Of a DNA stretch of 64,000 bases, positions 17,341 to 25,816 are shown one piece after another. The translations under genes and the position numbers were made by a program. Each line of letters begins with the position of its first letter. Within the stretch, counting starts at the first letter, position 1. Location: positions 2,294,001-2,358,000 of the forward strand of contig OZ254080.1 of assembly GCA_965267485.1 (NCBI GenBank), written 5' to 3'. The notes under the pieces were generated by a model, which worked only from the letters and a program-made list of their open reading frames with translations, was not told the origin of the DNA and searched no databases. The stretch comes from JANQJA01 sp965267485 (lineage in GTDB: Bacteria > Pseudomonadota > Gammaproteobacteria > Pseudomonadales > Azotimanducaceae).

Positions 17341-17375
17341 TTGCGAGCGGCGAAACTACTGTATATATTAACAGT
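17341..17375 (+). promoter_or_regulatory. Putative imuA promoter giving a leaderless transcript
   Basis: A -35-like TTGCGA at 17341-17346 and a -10-like TATATT at 17364-17369 are separated by 17 bases. The expected transcription start, about seven bases after the -10, falls at the imuA ATG (17376). No Shine-Dalgarno sequence precedes that ATG. The LexA operator covers the -10. The match is by eye and has not been tested. Confidence 0.55.
17359..17374 (+). promoter_or_regulatory. LexA operator of imuA-imuB
   Basis: CTGTATATATTAACAG is a perfect match to the gammaproteobacterial SOS box CTGT-N8-ACAG. It ends one base before the imuA ATG and overlaps the proposed -10 hexamer, so bound LexA would block polymerase directly. 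LexA control of imuAB is known in many proteobacteria. Confidence 0.9.
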
Positions 17376-18140
17376 ATGAAGGTCAGCACGTTGCTCCAGC
17401 AAACCGGCATGTGGCGCGCCTCCCGCATCGACTCACTCGAACAGCGGGGAACGCCGACCGGCTTCCCTGAACTCGACGAGAAACTCGCCGATGGCGGCTG
17501 GCCGGAACGCGGTGTCATCGAGTTGCTGTTCGATCATCCGGGTATTGGCGAGTTGCGGCTGCTGGCGCCGGCACTGGCACAGCTCAGCCGGGAGCAATCG
17601 CGCTGGCTGCTCTGGGTATCACCGCCCTGGCTGCCCTATCCCCCCGCCCTGGCACGTGCCGGTATCGATCTCTCGCGGGTGCTCATCGCAAGACCGGACA
17701 ATCGCAGGGATGCGCTCTGGACCCTCGAGAAGGCGCTCTCGTCACAGAGTTGCAGCGCCGTGCTGGCCTGGCCGAGAACCCTGAAACCGGCGGAGATCCG
17801 GCGCATCCAGGTCGCCAGCAAAGATGGCAACTGCCTCGGCATCCTGATGCGCCCGGCATCTGTCGCAAGCGACTCGTCGCCGGCCGAGCTCCGAATGCGG
17901 CTGAACAGTGCCGTGGCGTCGCCATTTGCCGACGCCTCTGAAATGCAGGTCGAGATTCTCAAGCGACGCGGCGGCTGGGCGACTGCGCCAATGAAAATAC
18001 GATTCGACGACGAACTGAACCGGGTCACGCCCAACTACCCGGACATGCAGTTTCGTCAGCCTCGCACGGCCCGCCTGCGGCAGGCTGAACGCGAGTTTAC
18101 GGAATTCGATTATGTCCCGACGCTCGACACCTCGCCCTGA
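17376..18140 (+). CDS. imuA: Translesion synthesis protein ImuA
   Basis: A 254-residue RecA-like/SulA-like protein of the SOS mutasome, which with ImuB helps DnaE2 copy damaged DNA. The N-terminus STLLQQTGMWRA followed by GTPTGFPELDEKLADGGWPERGVIELL is the conserved ImuA opening. The central RecA-fold strands (WLLWVSPPWLPYPPALARAGIDLSRVL) and a LAWP segment also fit; no complete Walker A is present, as usual for ImuA. The ATG at 17376 aligns with homologues and lies directly after the LexA operator. A later ATG at 17409 would delete the conserved start. The gene overlaps imuB by 29 bases. Confidence 0.88.
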   Translation: MKVSTLLQQTGMWRASRIDSLEQRGTPTGFPELDEKLADGGWPERGVIELLFDHPGIGELRLLAPALAQLSREQSRWLLWVSPPWLPYPPALARAGIDLSRVLIARPDNRRDALWTLEKALSSQSCSAVLAWPRTLKPAEIRRIQVASKDGNCLGILMRPASVASDSSPAELRMRLNSAVASPFADASEMQVEILKRRGGWATAPMKIRFDDELNRVTPNYPDMQFRQPRTARLRQAEREFTEFDYVPTLDTSP

Positions 18141-19674
18141 ACCGCTATGGCTTTGCCTCTGTTTCGGGCAGTTGCCGCTCGAGGTATTCGCGCGCGGTAA
18201 CGAACAGGCCACGGCACCGATTGTCATCACCGAAGGAGGTCGGGTCTGCCGGCTGAACGAGGCAGCTGCCGATCTCGGGATCGAGATGGGCAGCACGATG
18301 AACACAGCGCTCAGCATCAGCGAAAAACTGTCGAGCTTTGAGCGTGATCCTGACAAGGAACGGGTCAATCTCGATCGACTGGCCCAGTGGGCCTATCAGT
18401 TCACACCCGGTGTCTCGGTGATGCCGCCGGCATCACTCGTCCTCGAAATCGGCTCCTGTCTGAAACTCTGGGGCGGATGGGAGCCGCTGCGCGACCGTAT
18501 CGAAACAGGACTGCACGGGCTTGGCTTCGTCCCGGCACTGGGTCGCGGGCACACGCCTCTCGCTGCCCGGCTGGGTGCCACAGCCAGCGATGACCGCATC
18601 GCCTCGATTGAATCGATTCGCTCGATGTCCGTCGACCGTCTGGCGAGCGATCCCGCCATCGAACCCAAACACATTGCCGACCTGCACCGAATGGGGATCA
18701 GGACAATCGGCCGGCTGCTGGATTTGCCCACGAGTTCGCTCAACCGCCGGTTTGGTGTCTACTTCACGAACTGGCTTGGTCGAATGACGGGCGAACTGGC
18801 CGACCCGCAGAAGTTCATCACACCCGAGCCACACTTCTTCAGCGAGATCAATTTCCTGGCAGACGTTACCGACAAGGAAGCCCTGCGTTTCCCGATCAAC
18901 CGCCTGCTCACCGAACTCGGCGAGTTCCTGACCGGTCGGCAGCTCTACACCAGCCACCTTTCCTGGCGGCTTTCACATCGCAGTCACGAACCGCTGTCTT
19001 TCTCGATATCGATGGCCGAGCCCGAAAACGACCCGGCACTGTTCCTGTCGCTGATGCAGCTCAAGCTCGAACGCGTTCCCGGCATCCGGGAGGTCGACAG
19101 CCTCTCGCTGACGGTACGGGAGTTCTCCACAGCGGAAGCCCGCACCGGTGGCCATCGTCCGGTCGATGAGTTGAGCGGCGACCTGTTCCAGGGCACACGC
19201 TTCCGGCGTCGCGATGGCCGGGTCAGTTCCATCGCAGATCATGCCCGGGCCAACGCGCTGCTGAACATGCTGGGAGCCCGTCTCGGCAGCGACAGCTGCT
19301 TCGGCCTGTCCGTGGCAGACGATCATCGCCCCGAGAAGGCATGGCGTACAGTTCGGGCCGCAGAAATCACTCGCCGCGAAGCGCCCTCCATGGCCGGTTA
19401 CAATCCGCGGCCGGCTTTCCTGCTGACGACACCCCGCCCGCTCCGCTCCGAACGCGGTGAGCCGTTTCTCGAGGGCAAACTCATCCTCATGCGCGGCCCG
19501 GAGCGAATCGACTATGGCTGGTGGGATCTCGACAATCCCGACCGGCCGGCAGCACGTGACTACTATGTCGCTCGCTCCAGCGATGGTGCCCTGTTCTGGA
19601 TATTCGAGTATCCCGTCGACCCGTCCGGCGCCTCCACGAATTCCCGATGGTATCTGCACGGGATTTTCTCCTAG
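18112..19674 (+). CDS. imuB: Y-family polymerase-like mutasome protein ImuB
   Basis: A 520-residue DinB/UmuC-related protein. ImuB proteins are catalytically inactive Y-family polymerases that bridge the beta clamp, ImuA and DnaE2. The N-terminal LWLCLCFGQLPLEVFARG is where active Y polymerases carry their first catalytic Asp; here no acidic residue occupies it, consistent with ImuB. A helix-hairpin-helix stretch (HIADLHRMGIRTIGRLLDLP) and a C-terminal region (REAPSMAGYNPRPAFLLTTPRPL, GWWDLDNPDRPAARDYYVARSSDGALFWIF) are typical. The frame starts inside imuA, indicating translational coupling. dnaE2, often the third gene of this operon, is absent here and lies at 40.9 kb. Confidence 0.92.
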   Translation: MSRRSTPRPEPLWLCLCFGQLPLEVFARGNEQATAPIVITEGGRVCRLNEAAADLGIEMGSTMNTALSISEKLSSFERDPDKERVNLDRLAQWAYQFTPGVSVMPPASLVLEIGSCLKLWGGWEPLRDRIETGLHGLGFVPALGRGHTPLAARLGATASDDRIASIESIRSMSVDRLASDPAIEPKHIADLHRMGIRTIGRLLDLPTSSLNRRFGVYFTNWLGRMTGELADPQKFITPEPHFFSEINFLADVTDKEALRFPINRLLTELGEFLTGRQLYTSHLSWRLSHRSHEPLSFSISMAEPENDPALFLSLMQLKLERVPGIREVDSLSLTVREFSTAEARTGGHRPVDELSGDLFQGTRFRRRDGRVSSIADHARANALLNMLGARLGSDSCFGLSVADDHRPEKAWRTVRAAEITRREAPSMAGYNPRPAFLLTTPRPLRSERGEPFLEGKLILMRGPERIDYGWWDLDNPDRPAARDYYVARSSDGALFWIFEYPVDPSGASTNSRWYLHGIFS

Positions 19675-19683
19675 AATGGGCGC

Positions 19684-20148
19684 ATGGATATCTTCGATCT
19701 GACAATGGATTCGATCACCGGCGAACCGGTCTCATTCTCCGAGTACCGGGAACAGGCGCTGCTGATCGTCAACCTCGCCTCCCAGTGAGGCCTGACCCCA
19801 CAGTACGCAGGTCTGCGTGCATTGCATGAAACAGGACGGGTCACTGTCCTCGGCTTTCCCTGCAACCAGTTCGGCGCTCAGGAACCTGGAACCAACGAGG
19901 AAATCCTCGAGTTCGCCAGATCCAGATATGACGCCAACTTTCCGATGTTCGCCAAGATCGAGGTCAACGGCGCCGGTGCCTGCGAGCTCTATCAGCAGCT
20001 CAAACGCGCGGCGCCGGGTGACGATGGCAACGAGGACATTCCCTGGAACTTCACAAAGTTCCTCATCACTCCGGCGGGCAAGGTCGTGAGATTTGGCCCC
20101 CAGGTCACACCCGAACAGGTCGCCGAAAAGCTCGACGAGTTGCTCTAG
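19684..20148 (+). CDS. Selenocysteine-containing glutathione peroxidase
   Basis: A 154-residue glutathione peroxidase, reducing peroxides with thiols, read through an in-frame TGA at codon 35. The frame from the ATG at 19684 gives NLAS-Q-(TGA)-GLTPQY, where the family has NVASKCGFTPQY, so the TGA replaces exactly the catalytic Cys. After it the sequence continues perfectly: LGFPCNQFGAQEPGTNEEI (Gln62 of the catalytic tetrad) and DIPWNFTKFLI (Trp121, Asn122). A SECIS hairpin follows the TGA, so the residue is read as selenocysteine (U35). The gene begins 9 bp after imuB. It needs SelA, SelB, SelC and SelD encoded elsewhere. Automatic gene callers will truncate or miss it. No signal peptide is seen, so it is cytosolic. 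Confidence 0.9.
19786..19788 (+). other. UGA codon read as selenocysteine (U35)
   Basis: The TGA is in frame with both halves of the peroxidase and falls at the peroxidatic Cys position of the family motif. Conserved family residues continue without any frameshift on either side. Confidence 0.88.
19803..19820 (+). promoter_or_regulatory. Bacterial SECIS element
   Basis: GTACGCA-GGTC-TGCGTGC forms a 7-bp stem (one G-U pair) closed by a GGUC loop. The loop begins 21 nt after the UGA. The core GCAGGUCUGC is identical to the apical part of the E. coli fdhF SECIS, whose loop lies about 18 nt after its UGA. The loop guanine/uracil and the spacing fit SelB recognition. Confidence 0.85.
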
Positions 20149-20157
20149 CCGCTGCAG

Positions 20158-20916
20158 CTAACGCTCGCAGTTGTCCGGATGCAGGGCGCCGCCCTGCCAT
20201 TCCGGCGAAGGCTTTCTGATCGAGACGTGCTTCTCGAACGGGCGCGGACTCGCGAATACCTGCGTAAAGTAGGCTGACCATTCCCCGGAGGCCACCGTGC
20301 CCCAGTCCGGAAAGCGAATCTCGCCGAAATTGCGGTGTGATCCAAAGATCATCGTCGCCTCCCGCGGCTGCAGTCGCTTCCATCGGTACAGGTCCCCATC
20401 GCGGGTGAGATGGAGCTCGCCAACGGTCTTGTTGCCAACGTCACTGATCCGAATCCCCATCGGCTCGATCGCTTCGAGACGCAGGTCCTCATCTGACAGG
20501 GCCAGCCGACGCAACAGACGGAAAAGATCGCCTTGCCATGCCGCCTTGCGCTCGTCGATTTCCGCCGCATCGAAGTCACGGATGTCCTGGCCTCGCCGGA
20601 TCCATCCGGCATCACCGCGCCAGGCCCATTCGAGATCAATGTGCTGGCCTTCCAGAGACACGCGCTCACCCGGCGACTCCAGATCGAGCCAGTGGGTTGC
20701 GATGACACCATCGCCGTAAAGCGGGTAGCGGGCCCTCTCCATGGTGAAGACGCTGCTGGCGTTGGCCCAGACGTGGCGCCCGCCCATCGCCTCGAGCAGC
20801 GTTGCCACACGGCGATCGGCTTCGCCGGGTCCGGCGAGTGAGGGATTGCTGAAAACGGAAAGCAGCAGCCCACAGACAAGGGCTATCGTCGCCGTGATGA
20901 ACGTTCTTCCTGACAT
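20158..20916 (-). CDS. Secreted protein of unknown function
   Basis: A 252-residue protein with an N-terminal signal peptide (MSGRTFITATIALVCGLLLSVFSNPSLAG, likely cut after SLA). The mature part is rich in beta-strand-like patterns with many Trp and Arg, for example EWAWRGDAGWIRRGQDIRDF and LYRWKRLQPREATMIFGSHRNFGEIRFPDW, and somewhat resembles LolA/LolB-like periplasmic folds, but I do not recognise a family. It is convergent with the Sec-peroxidase (9 bp apart) and divergent from the RNA methyltransferase. A periplasmic location is likely. Confidence 0.7.
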   Translation of the reverse strand: MSGRTFITATIALVCGLLLSVFSNPSLAGPGEADRRVATLLEAMGGRHVWANASSVFTMERARYPLYGDGVIATHWLDLESPGERVSLEGQHIDLEWAWRGDAGWIRRGQDIRDFDAAEIDERKAAWQGDLFRLLRRLALSDEDLRLEAIEPMGIRISDVGNKTVGELHLTRDGDLYRWKRLQPREATMIFGSHRNFGEIRFPDWGTVASGEWSAYFTQVFASPRPFEKHVSIRKPSPEWQGGALHPDNCER

Positions 20917-21012
20917 GCACCCAGTCTAGAGCGCTGTCAGGCAAGGCTCATCGAATTGCGGCCTGTCGATGGTTCGGTGCGACGAATCAGGGGCCAGTGC
21001 TACTATCCGCCG

Positions 21013-21822
21013 GTGAATGATCGTGCGGAGAATGCCTTGGCAAGCGACTATGCGGCCCGCAAGGCCTATTTTGACAGCCTGATGACGCTGTTTGGCCGCA
21101 AGCCCGTGGAAGAAGCACTGACTGACCCGGACGTCGAACCGGTCTGCCTGCACCTCGCCGAATCGAATCGCCCCTCGGCGCAAATCGAGCGTCTGATTGA
21201 GGCCGCCTCGGCACGGGGTGCCGATATCCGGTATCACTCCCGGGAGGCACTGTCGCGCATTTCGAAGAACCGCAAGCAGGATCAGGGCGTTGCGGTTGAT
21301 GTTCGCGCCCCGGCCTGGCAGCGCCTCGATGATCTCGTTGACGGCGAGCCGGTGACGAGTGGGCTGATTGCGGTCGACGGCATCACGAACCCGCAGAATC
21401 TCGGCATGATCATACGTGCCGTCGGCGCCTCCCCGCGAGGCGGGCTGATCCTGGCGCGCCACGGTAACGCGCCAATCGAAGGACTGGTCATCAAGGCCAG
21501 TGCCGGCACCCTCTTCCGCACGCCTGTATATCGGTGTGACCGCCTGCCCGAAGCGCTGGACAGCCTGAAGTCCATCGGCTACAGAATCTGCGGACTCGAT
21601 GCGAACGCCACCCAGGCGCTTGCCGAACTGGAACCCGGACCACACGTGCTCGTGTTCGGCAATGAGACGACCGGACTGTCCGACGAAGTCAGGGATCGCT
21701 GCGACGATCTGATCAGCCTGCCGATGGCGCGGGGCATCGAATCGCTGAACGTTGCCGTCGCGGCCGGGATCGTCGCATTTGCACCGGTTTTCCGGGGCCG
21801 GGGCGACGCCGCTCCCCGGTAG
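21013..21822 (+). CDS. SpoU/TrmH-family RNA 2'-O-methyltransferase
   Basis: A 269-residue methyltransferase of the SPOUT class that methylates a ribose 2'-OH in tRNA or rRNA. The N-terminal substrate-binding domain (FGRKPVEEAL near the start) is followed by motif 1 GLIAVDGITNPQNLGMIIRAVGA with the catalytic Arg, motif 2 VLVFGNETTGLSDEV and motif 3 LPMARGIESLNVAVAAGIVAF, which make the knotted AdoMet site. The GTG at 21013 is chosen because FGRKPV lies about 30 residues later; an upstream in-frame TTG at 20956 is possible. The target nucleotide cannot be told. Confidence 0.9.
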   Translation: MNDRAENALASDYAARKAYFDSLMTLFGRKPVEEALTDPDVEPVCLHLAESNRPSAQIERLIEAASARGADIRYHSREALSRISKNRKQDQGVAVDVRAPAWQRLDDLVDGEPVTSGLIAVDGITNPQNLGMIIRAVGASPRGGLILARHGNAPIEGLVIKASAGTLFRTPVYRCDRLPEALDSLKSIGYRICGLDANATQALAELEPGPHVLVFGNETTGLSDEVRDRCDDLISLPMARGIESLNVAVAAGIVAFAPVFRGRGDAAPR

Positions 21823-21886
21823 CATCACAGGTCCTTTTCAATTATTGTTGCGGCTTTTCGCGATCAACCAGATTCTCGTCCGTTCT

Positions 21887-23233
21887 ATGTGTCGACTCCT
21901 CAAAGGTGCCGTCGTCGCGGCGCTGCTTGCCCTCGTTGCGGCCTGCGGTAACGACGAAGGGTTCACCGATATCCAGGTACCCGCCGCCTTCATCCGTTCG
22001 GTGAATGCAATCCCCGACTCCCCGAACCTGTTCGTGGAGATCGGTACCCAGACGCCACAGGCGCTGGCATTCGGACAGTCGAGCGGCTTCGTCTCATCAC
22101 TCGCCGACCTGCCGCTCTCGTTCGACACCTACTTCAGCACGCGCGGCGAGCAGACCTTTCTCATCCGCGATGAATCGCTGCTGGTCGGGCTCGACAACGA
22201 GATGACGCTGGTCCTCGCCGGCTCGATGGAAGCACCGCAGCTCATTCGCATCGAGAACGAGCCGCCCACCGACATCGACTTCACGACCCAGCTCGAGCTC
22301 CAGTTCGCCCATGTGGCAACCGACGCGCCCGGTCCGGTCACCGTGACCCTGATTCAGGGCGGCGCAACCGTCACGGAGTCAACGCTCGAATTCGGCGAGT
22401 CATCGCCGCTCGTTCTGCTCGACGCCGGCGATGACTACACCATCGAGGCGCGCGATGGGTCGGGCGCACTGGTATGGAGTTCAGGCACCGCCACACTCGC
22501 CGCGGGATCACGTCCGCTCGTAATGCTGACGGACTACTTCGGCCCCGGTCCTGCGGAACTGCGTGGGCTGCGTGTGACATCGGAAGGCTCAGCGCCCTTC
22601 CCCAACGAGACACTCCCGTCTGCCCTTCGCGTCGCCAACATGACAGCAACACAGGGGCCGCTCGACGTCACCGTACGCGGGTCGCTGTTCGCGACAAATC
22701 TTCCGTTCCAGAACGTGTCCGACTTCACCGACACCGATGCCGGCGAGATCGACATCAGCATCGCGCCATTCGGCGACAGCAGCAACGTGCTGTTCGAGTC
22801 TGACGGTTTCGCCCTGCTGCCCGGCTCGTTCGTGACCCTTATCTCGACGACCACCAGCGAGAATGAAGTCACCGCCCGACTGTTCGGGAACGATCGCCGG
22901 CGCATTCCCTCGCGGGCGCGGCTGAACGTGTCGAACGCGTCGCCCGGCCAGGGCACCGTCGATATCTACGTGGTCGAGGCCGGTGATTCGATTTCGGATT
23001 TCAATCCGCGCGTGCGCCTGACTGCCGTGCCTGATGCCAGTGCTTCCGGAAATATCCTCGTCGAGGAAGGCAGCTATGACTTCTACGTCACAGACGATGG
23101 TACCCGTGACGTGCTTGTCGGCCCGCTGGGCCTCGATCTCATGAACGGTGGGCTGTATTCGATCTACGTCACTGACCCGGCTGGCGGCGGCGCCCCGCCG
23201 GAAGTCCTGCTCGGTGGCGACTTTACGCCCTAG
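21887..23233 (+). CDS. DUF4397-repeat lipoprotein
   Basis: A 448-residue lipoprotein (signal MCRLLKGAVVAALLALVAACGND, lipobox VAAC). The mature protein consists of four related beta-sandwich units of about 100 residues, each opening with a similar strand: IRSVNAIPDSPNLFVEIG, LQFAHVATDAPGPVTVTLI, LRVANMTATQGPLDVTVRG and LNVSNASPGQGTVDIYVVEAG. This is the pattern of DUF4397 domains. An outer-membrane or surface structural role is likely but the function is unknown. The ATG at 21887 is selected because it starts the lipoprotein signal; the upstream extension is non-conserved. Its 3' end overlaps the dehydrogenase gene tail to tail by 11 bases. Confidence 0.85.
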   Translation: MCRLLKGAVVAALLALVAACGNDEGFTDIQVPAAFIRSVNAIPDSPNLFVEIGTQTPQALAFGQSSGFVSSLADLPLSFDTYFSTRGEQTFLIRDESLLVGLDNEMTLVLAGSMEAPQLIRIENEPPTDIDFTTQLELQFAHVATDAPGPVTVTLIQGGATVTESTLEFGESSPLVLLDAGDDYTIEARDGSGALVWSSGTATLAAGSRPLVMLTDYFGPGPAELRGLRVTSEGSAPFPNETLPSALRVANMTATQGPLDVTVRGSLFATNLPFQNVSDFTDTDAGEIDISIAPFGDSSNVLFESDGFALLPGSFVTLISTTTSENEVTARLFGNDRRRIPSRARLNVSNASPGQGTVDIYVVEAGDSISDFNPRVRLTAVPDASASGNILVEEGSYDFYVTDDGTRDVLVGPLGLDLMNGGLYSIYVTDPAGGGAPPEVLLGGDFTP

Positions 23234-24167
23234 GGTCGAAAAGCACCTTGTAGACATCGGCGGAGCGGGCAGCCGAGAACGCCTCCTCGAAACCCGACAG
23301 CGGGAACGTCTCGAACGTCAGAGGCGAAAGTGCCAGCCTGCCCTCAGCCAGCCAGGCGACTGCCTTTTCCATCGGCCCACAACGCGAGCCAACGAGCCGC
23401 ACCTCATCAACGACGACACGACTCGCATCCAGATTGATGTGTTTGGCATAGGTACTCTTCATGACCAAAGTGCCACGGGGGCGCGTCGCTTCGAGTGCCA
23501 TGCTGAAACCCTCGGGGCTACCGGTCACCTCGACGACAATGTCGTACTGACCGTCCGGCACACCGACAAAGTCGATACCCAGGTGCGCCAGCCGCTCCTG
23601 GCGCCGGGGATTGCGCGCCAGCACCTCGACGGCCGACGCCTCGGTTCGCAATACCAGCGCAATGAGTACCGCTAGTCGGCCGGCACCGACGATCAGAATT
23701 CGATCTGCGTCACGAATCTCAAGACTGTCCGGAATCTCGAGCGCCGCTGCCAACGGTTCCGCAAGGGTGCAGTACTCGACCGGCAGTTCCTCTGGCAGGA
23801 TCAGGCAGTTTGGTGCCGGCACAACAATCTTCTCGGCAAAGGCGCCCTGATGGTCACGAATGCCGACGACCGAACGATTCGAGCAGTGCTTGGCAAGGCC
23901 CTGACGGCATCTTGCACACTCAACGCACCCGATATTGATGTTCGCCGTGACACGGCGGCCCAGCAGTTCTGGCGGACCCTCGATGACACGGGCACAGAAC
24001 TCGTGGCCTGGCACACCCGTGAAGGCAGCATATCCCTGCAGCAGTTCGAGGTCTGTACCACACACACCGGCGCGCTCGACCTCGAGCAGCACCTCATTCG
24101 CGTCCGGATGAGGCGACTGGAGTTCCCGCTGCGACAGCTTTCCATGATCCAGCCAGAGCGCTTTCAT
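23223..24167 (-). CDS. Zinc-containing alcohol dehydrogenase family protein
   Basis: A 314-residue medium-chain dehydrogenase, shorter than the usual 340-380. The catalytic zinc Cys and Asp lie in GVCGTDLELLQGYAAF, followed by PGHEFCARVIE with the zinc His-Glu. Structural-zinc cysteines appear in GCVECARCRQGLAKHC (all four present). The nucleotide fold is less canonical: ILIVGAGRLAVLIALVLRT. The overall pattern resembles the glucose/threonine dehydrogenase-like branch often annotated as 2-desacetyl-2-hydroxyethyl bacteriochlorophyllide-like or generic Zn-ADH, so no substrate is proposed. It is divergent from the TauD-family gene with 60 bp between starts. Confidence 0.88.
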   Translation of the reverse strand: MKALWLDHGKLSQRELQSPHPDANEVLLEVERAGVCGTDLELLQGYAAFTGVPGHEFCARVIEGPPELLGRRVTANINIGCVECARCRQGLAKHCSNRSVVGIRDHQGAFAEKIVVPAPNCLILPEELPVEYCTLAEPLAAALEIPDSLEIRDADRILIVGAGRLAVLIALVLRTEASAVEVLARNPRRQERLAHLGIDFVGVPDGQYDIVVEVTGSPEGFSMALEATRPRGTLVMKSTYAKHINLDASRVVVDEVRLVGSRCGPMEKAVAWLAEGRLALSPLTFETFPLSGFEEAFSAARSADVYKVLFDPRA

Positions 24168-24227
24168 GTTTGTCTGCCTCGCAAAAACCGTCTAGTTTAG
24201 TCGCCCTGTGCATAGAGGGCTAAGGCA

Positions 24228-25142
24228 ATGAAGCAATTGATACCAGACTCCTGGGAGGTCACCCGGCTCGCCGGCGCGCTGGGCGCCGAGGTTCGCGGGC
24301 TGCGGATTGGGGAACTCGACGAGGACGGCATCGCGGCGATCAGACAACTGCTGCTCGATCACCTCGTGATCTTTCTGCCGGATCAGGCGCCGGACGTCGA
24401 TACCCATGTCGAATTCGGGCGGCGATTCGGTGAACTCGAGGGACACCCAAATCTCAAGAACCCGTTCACACAGCACACCGAACTGTTCGAACTGGCGGCC
24501 ACGCACGGCGGTGTCGCCGACGAGTGGCACACGGACATTACGTTTCAGGACCAGCCTGCCCTGATGTCGATCCTGCACATGGTGAAATGCCCGCCCACCG
24601 GCGGCGACACCATGTGGGCGAGCCTGTATGCCGCATACGACGAAATGTCTGCACCGATGCAATCAATGTGCGAAGGGCTCACCGCATTACACGACGCGCT
24701 GCCCCACAACCGGCCTGACAAGATGGCCATTCATCCCGTGGTCCGGGTCCATCCGGAAACCGGCAGGAAGGCACTCTATGTGAACGAACACTTCACCCGA
24801 CGCATTGTCGAAATGAATGCGACCGAGAGTGATGCCCTGCTCGCCCACCTGACACGCTGGGTCCAGAATCCGCGTTTTACCGTGCGCTATCGATGGAGCG
24901 AGGGCACGGTTGCGCTCTGGGACAATCGCTGTACCCAGCACTTTGTGCTCAATGACTTCGACGGCGAGCGGATCATCCAGCGGGTAACGGTCACCGGTGA
25001 CGACCCGGTTGGGGCGCAGCAACCGGCATGGGAGCCCTGGGTAAGACCGGGCCGGCTCAGCGCGACCAGCCGACACGACCGTCAGCTCTTCATGTACCTG
25101 AAATCGCGCTCATCAGGCGAGTCGGAGTCCGAAGTTCACTGA
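24228..25142 (+). CDS. TauD/TfdA-family Fe(II)/2-oxoglutarate dioxygenase
   Basis: A 304-residue dioxygenase. The facial triad is visible: His and Asp in DEWHTDITF (about residues 102-104) and the distal His in CTQHFVLNDF, followed by the 2-oxoglutarate-binding Arg in GERIIQRVTV. ILHMVKCPPTGGDTMWASLYAAYDEMS is the usual strand after HxD. The family oxidises taurine, chlorophenoxyacetate and many other small acids; no neighbour points to a substrate. The 3' end overlaps the acetyltransferase gene tail to tail by 30 bases. Confidence 0.92.
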   Translation: MKQLIPDSWEVTRLAGALGAEVRGLRIGELDEDGIAAIRQLLLDHLVIFLPDQAPDVDTHVEFGRRFGELEGHPNLKNPFTQHTELFELAATHGGVADEWHTDITFQDQPALMSILHMVKCPPTGGDTMWASLYAAYDEMSAPMQSMCEGLTALHDALPHNRPDKMAIHPVVRVHPETGRKALYVNEHFTRRIVEMNATESDALLAHLTRWVQNPRFTVRYRWSEGTVALWDNRCTQHFVLNDFDGERIIQRVTVTGDDPVGAQQPAWEPWVRPGRLSATSRHDRQLFMYLKSRSSGESESEVH

Positions 25143-25709
25143 CGAACCCGAGTCGTCGATCACGTCGAAACCGAGCGCAGGATAGAAGCGCAGCGCACGG
25201 GCGTTGCGCCTGCTGACGCCAAGGTGGATGCCGATGACACCCCTGGCGCGAAGCGCCGTCAGGAACATGTCGATCATACGCGGCCCCTGCCGCTGCCCCT
25301 GGCCCGCCGGCAGCAGATCAATGTGCAGGTGCGCCGGATAGCGATCCGCGAACGCCGGTGGCTGATAGCCTGCATGAATCGCCCGGATCATGTTGGCCTC
25401 GCGGGAGCGCTCGTCCCTTCCGGGCATCGGGTACTTCTGCCGCAGCGGCGGAAACCATTCGCGATCAGTTCGATCCGCAAACCTCACCGAATCCGCAGTG
25501 CCGAGCACGTAACCGCAGGGGGCGCCGTCGCGCGTCAGGATGAAGCAGAGATCCGGCTCGAGCACCGCGTAGGGTGCTGCGAAGAAATGACCGAGAATCT
25601 CGTCGTCAATGGTGCCCGTCGCATCGGCGCCGTCTGCACCCGTCTCGAGACAGATGCGATAAAGCATATAGAGATCACTCGGATGGTAGCCGCGAATATC
25701 GAATGTCAT
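25113..25709 (-). CDS. GNAT-family acetyltransferase (OGA pseudo-HAT-like)
   Basis: A 198-residue acetyltransferase. The N-terminus MTFDIRGYHPSDLYMLYRICLETGADGADAT resembles the stand-alone proteins related to the C-terminal domain of O-GlcNAcase. The acetyl-CoA region (HLHIDLLPAGQGQRQGPRMIDMFL, with a QGQRQG loop) and the C-terminal strand HLGVSRRNARALRFYPALGF are standard GNAT motifs. The ATG at 25709 has an ideal AGGAGG site five bases upstream; the frame extends to 25826 but without a ribosome site. Divergent from the CoA-transferase. The acetyl acceptor is unknown. Confidence 0.88.
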   Translation of the reverse strand: MTFDIRGYHPSDLYMLYRICLETGADGADATGTIDDEILGHFFAAPYAVLEPDLCFILTRDGAPCGYVLGTADSVRFADRTDREWFPPLRQKYPMPGRDERSREANMIRAIHAGYQPPAFADRYPAHLHIDLLPAGQGQRQGPRMIDMFLTALRARGVIGIHLGVSRRNARALRFYPALGFDVIDDSGSSVNFGLRLA

Positions 25710-25816
25710 ATCGCCCTCCTTCGCCCCGGCAACTATATCTCGCTGGCGCCATCGCGGCGAAAAACAGTTACCATTTCGCCTCGCCTGACACAGGACCAGA
25801 CAACCAAGGAGACAAA

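Noticed and set aside
17376..18140. ImuA as a RecA paralogue
   Set aside because: It lacks a complete Walker A and has the ImuA N-terminus; it directly overlaps imuB.
19684..20148. The peroxidase as a pseudogene broken by a stop codon
   Set aside because: Only the catalytic codon is TGA, the frame and all other motifs are intact on both sides, and a SECIS hairpin with the correct loop and spacing follows.
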